This document shows, piece by piece, positions 6,272-6,278 of a stretch of 6,278 nt of DNA. Made by a program: the position numbers and the translations under genes. Position 1 is the first letter of the stretch. Each line of letters begins with the position of its first letter. Under the pieces are notes generated by a model. It was not told where the DNA came from. It saw nothing but the letters and a program-made list of their open reading frames with translations, and searched no databases. Source of the DNA: Alphaproteobacteria bacterium (GTDB taxonomy: Bacteria > Pseudomonadota > Alphaproteobacteria > UBA8366); NCBI GenBank assembly GCA_018665505.1, contig JABJCS010000415.1, positions 1-6,278 of the forward strand, read 5' to 3'.

Positions 6272-6278
6272 ATCAGAG

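Larger units (their letters stand above)
5911..6278. other. divergent intergenic region, no supported gene
   Basis: This 368-base stretch separates the leftward operon from a presumed rightward gene off the window. It is visibly richer in A and T than the coding DNA. Apart from the dyads, palindromes, promoter candidates and ribosome site listed separately, I see no tRNA, rRNA, insertion sequence, CRISPR repeat or terminator. Only tiny reading frames without ribosome sites occur in it. Confidence 0.7.

Noticed and set aside
1..6278. Search for a CRISPR array, insertion sequence, tRNA, toxin-antitoxin pair or defence system
   Set aside because: I saw no direct-repeat array, transposase, tRNA fold or defence-type domain. 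All coding content fits fatty-acid and lipid metabolism.

Overview
The window carries one leftward (minus-strand) gene cluster for fatty-acid use, followed at the right end by a divergent intergenic region. The proteins look bacterial. The FadN-style 3-hydroxyacyl-CoA dehydrogenase, the FadD-style ligase and the moderately GC-rich coding DNA suggest a proteobacterium, most likely an alphaproteobacterium. That placement rests on remembered family resemblance, not on a search.

Layout in the direction of transcription (right to left): (1) 5910-3610, a two-domain protein joining an N-terminal PlsC-like acyltransferase to a C-terminal alpha/beta-hydrolase with a complete Ser-Asp-His triad; (2) 3575-1785, a long-chain acyl-CoA ligase (FadD type); (3) 1788-649, an acetyl-CoA acyltransferase (3-ketoacyl-CoA thiolase, FadA type); (4) 652 to beyond the left edge, the N-terminal 217 codons of a 3-hydroxyacyl-CoA dehydrogenase of FadN type. 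Genes 2/3 overlap by ATGA and genes 3/4 by GTGA. Genes 1 and 2 are 34 bases apart, and no terminator-like hairpin is visible between any of them, so they almost certainly form one operon.

The inferred logic: the lead protein releases or remodels acyl chains on a glycerolipid or other ester, the ligase converts free fatty acid to acyl-CoA, and the dehydrogenase (with a probable hydratase domain off-window) and thiolase carry out beta-oxidation. No acyl-CoA dehydrogenase is visible; it could lie beyond the left edge.

The region 5911-6278 has no supported gene and is visibly AT-richer. It holds a perfect 8-bp inverted repeat just upstream of the lead gene (likely operator), a possible -10 element next to it, several short perfect palindromes, a second 8-bp inverted repeat with a 42-nt loop, a weak rightward promoter candidate, and a strong Shine-Dalgarno at the right edge. 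The last implies a rightward gene starting at or just after base 6279.

The most unusual item is the acyltransferase-hydrolase fusion leading a beta-oxidation operon. The rest is ordinary fatty-acid catabolism.
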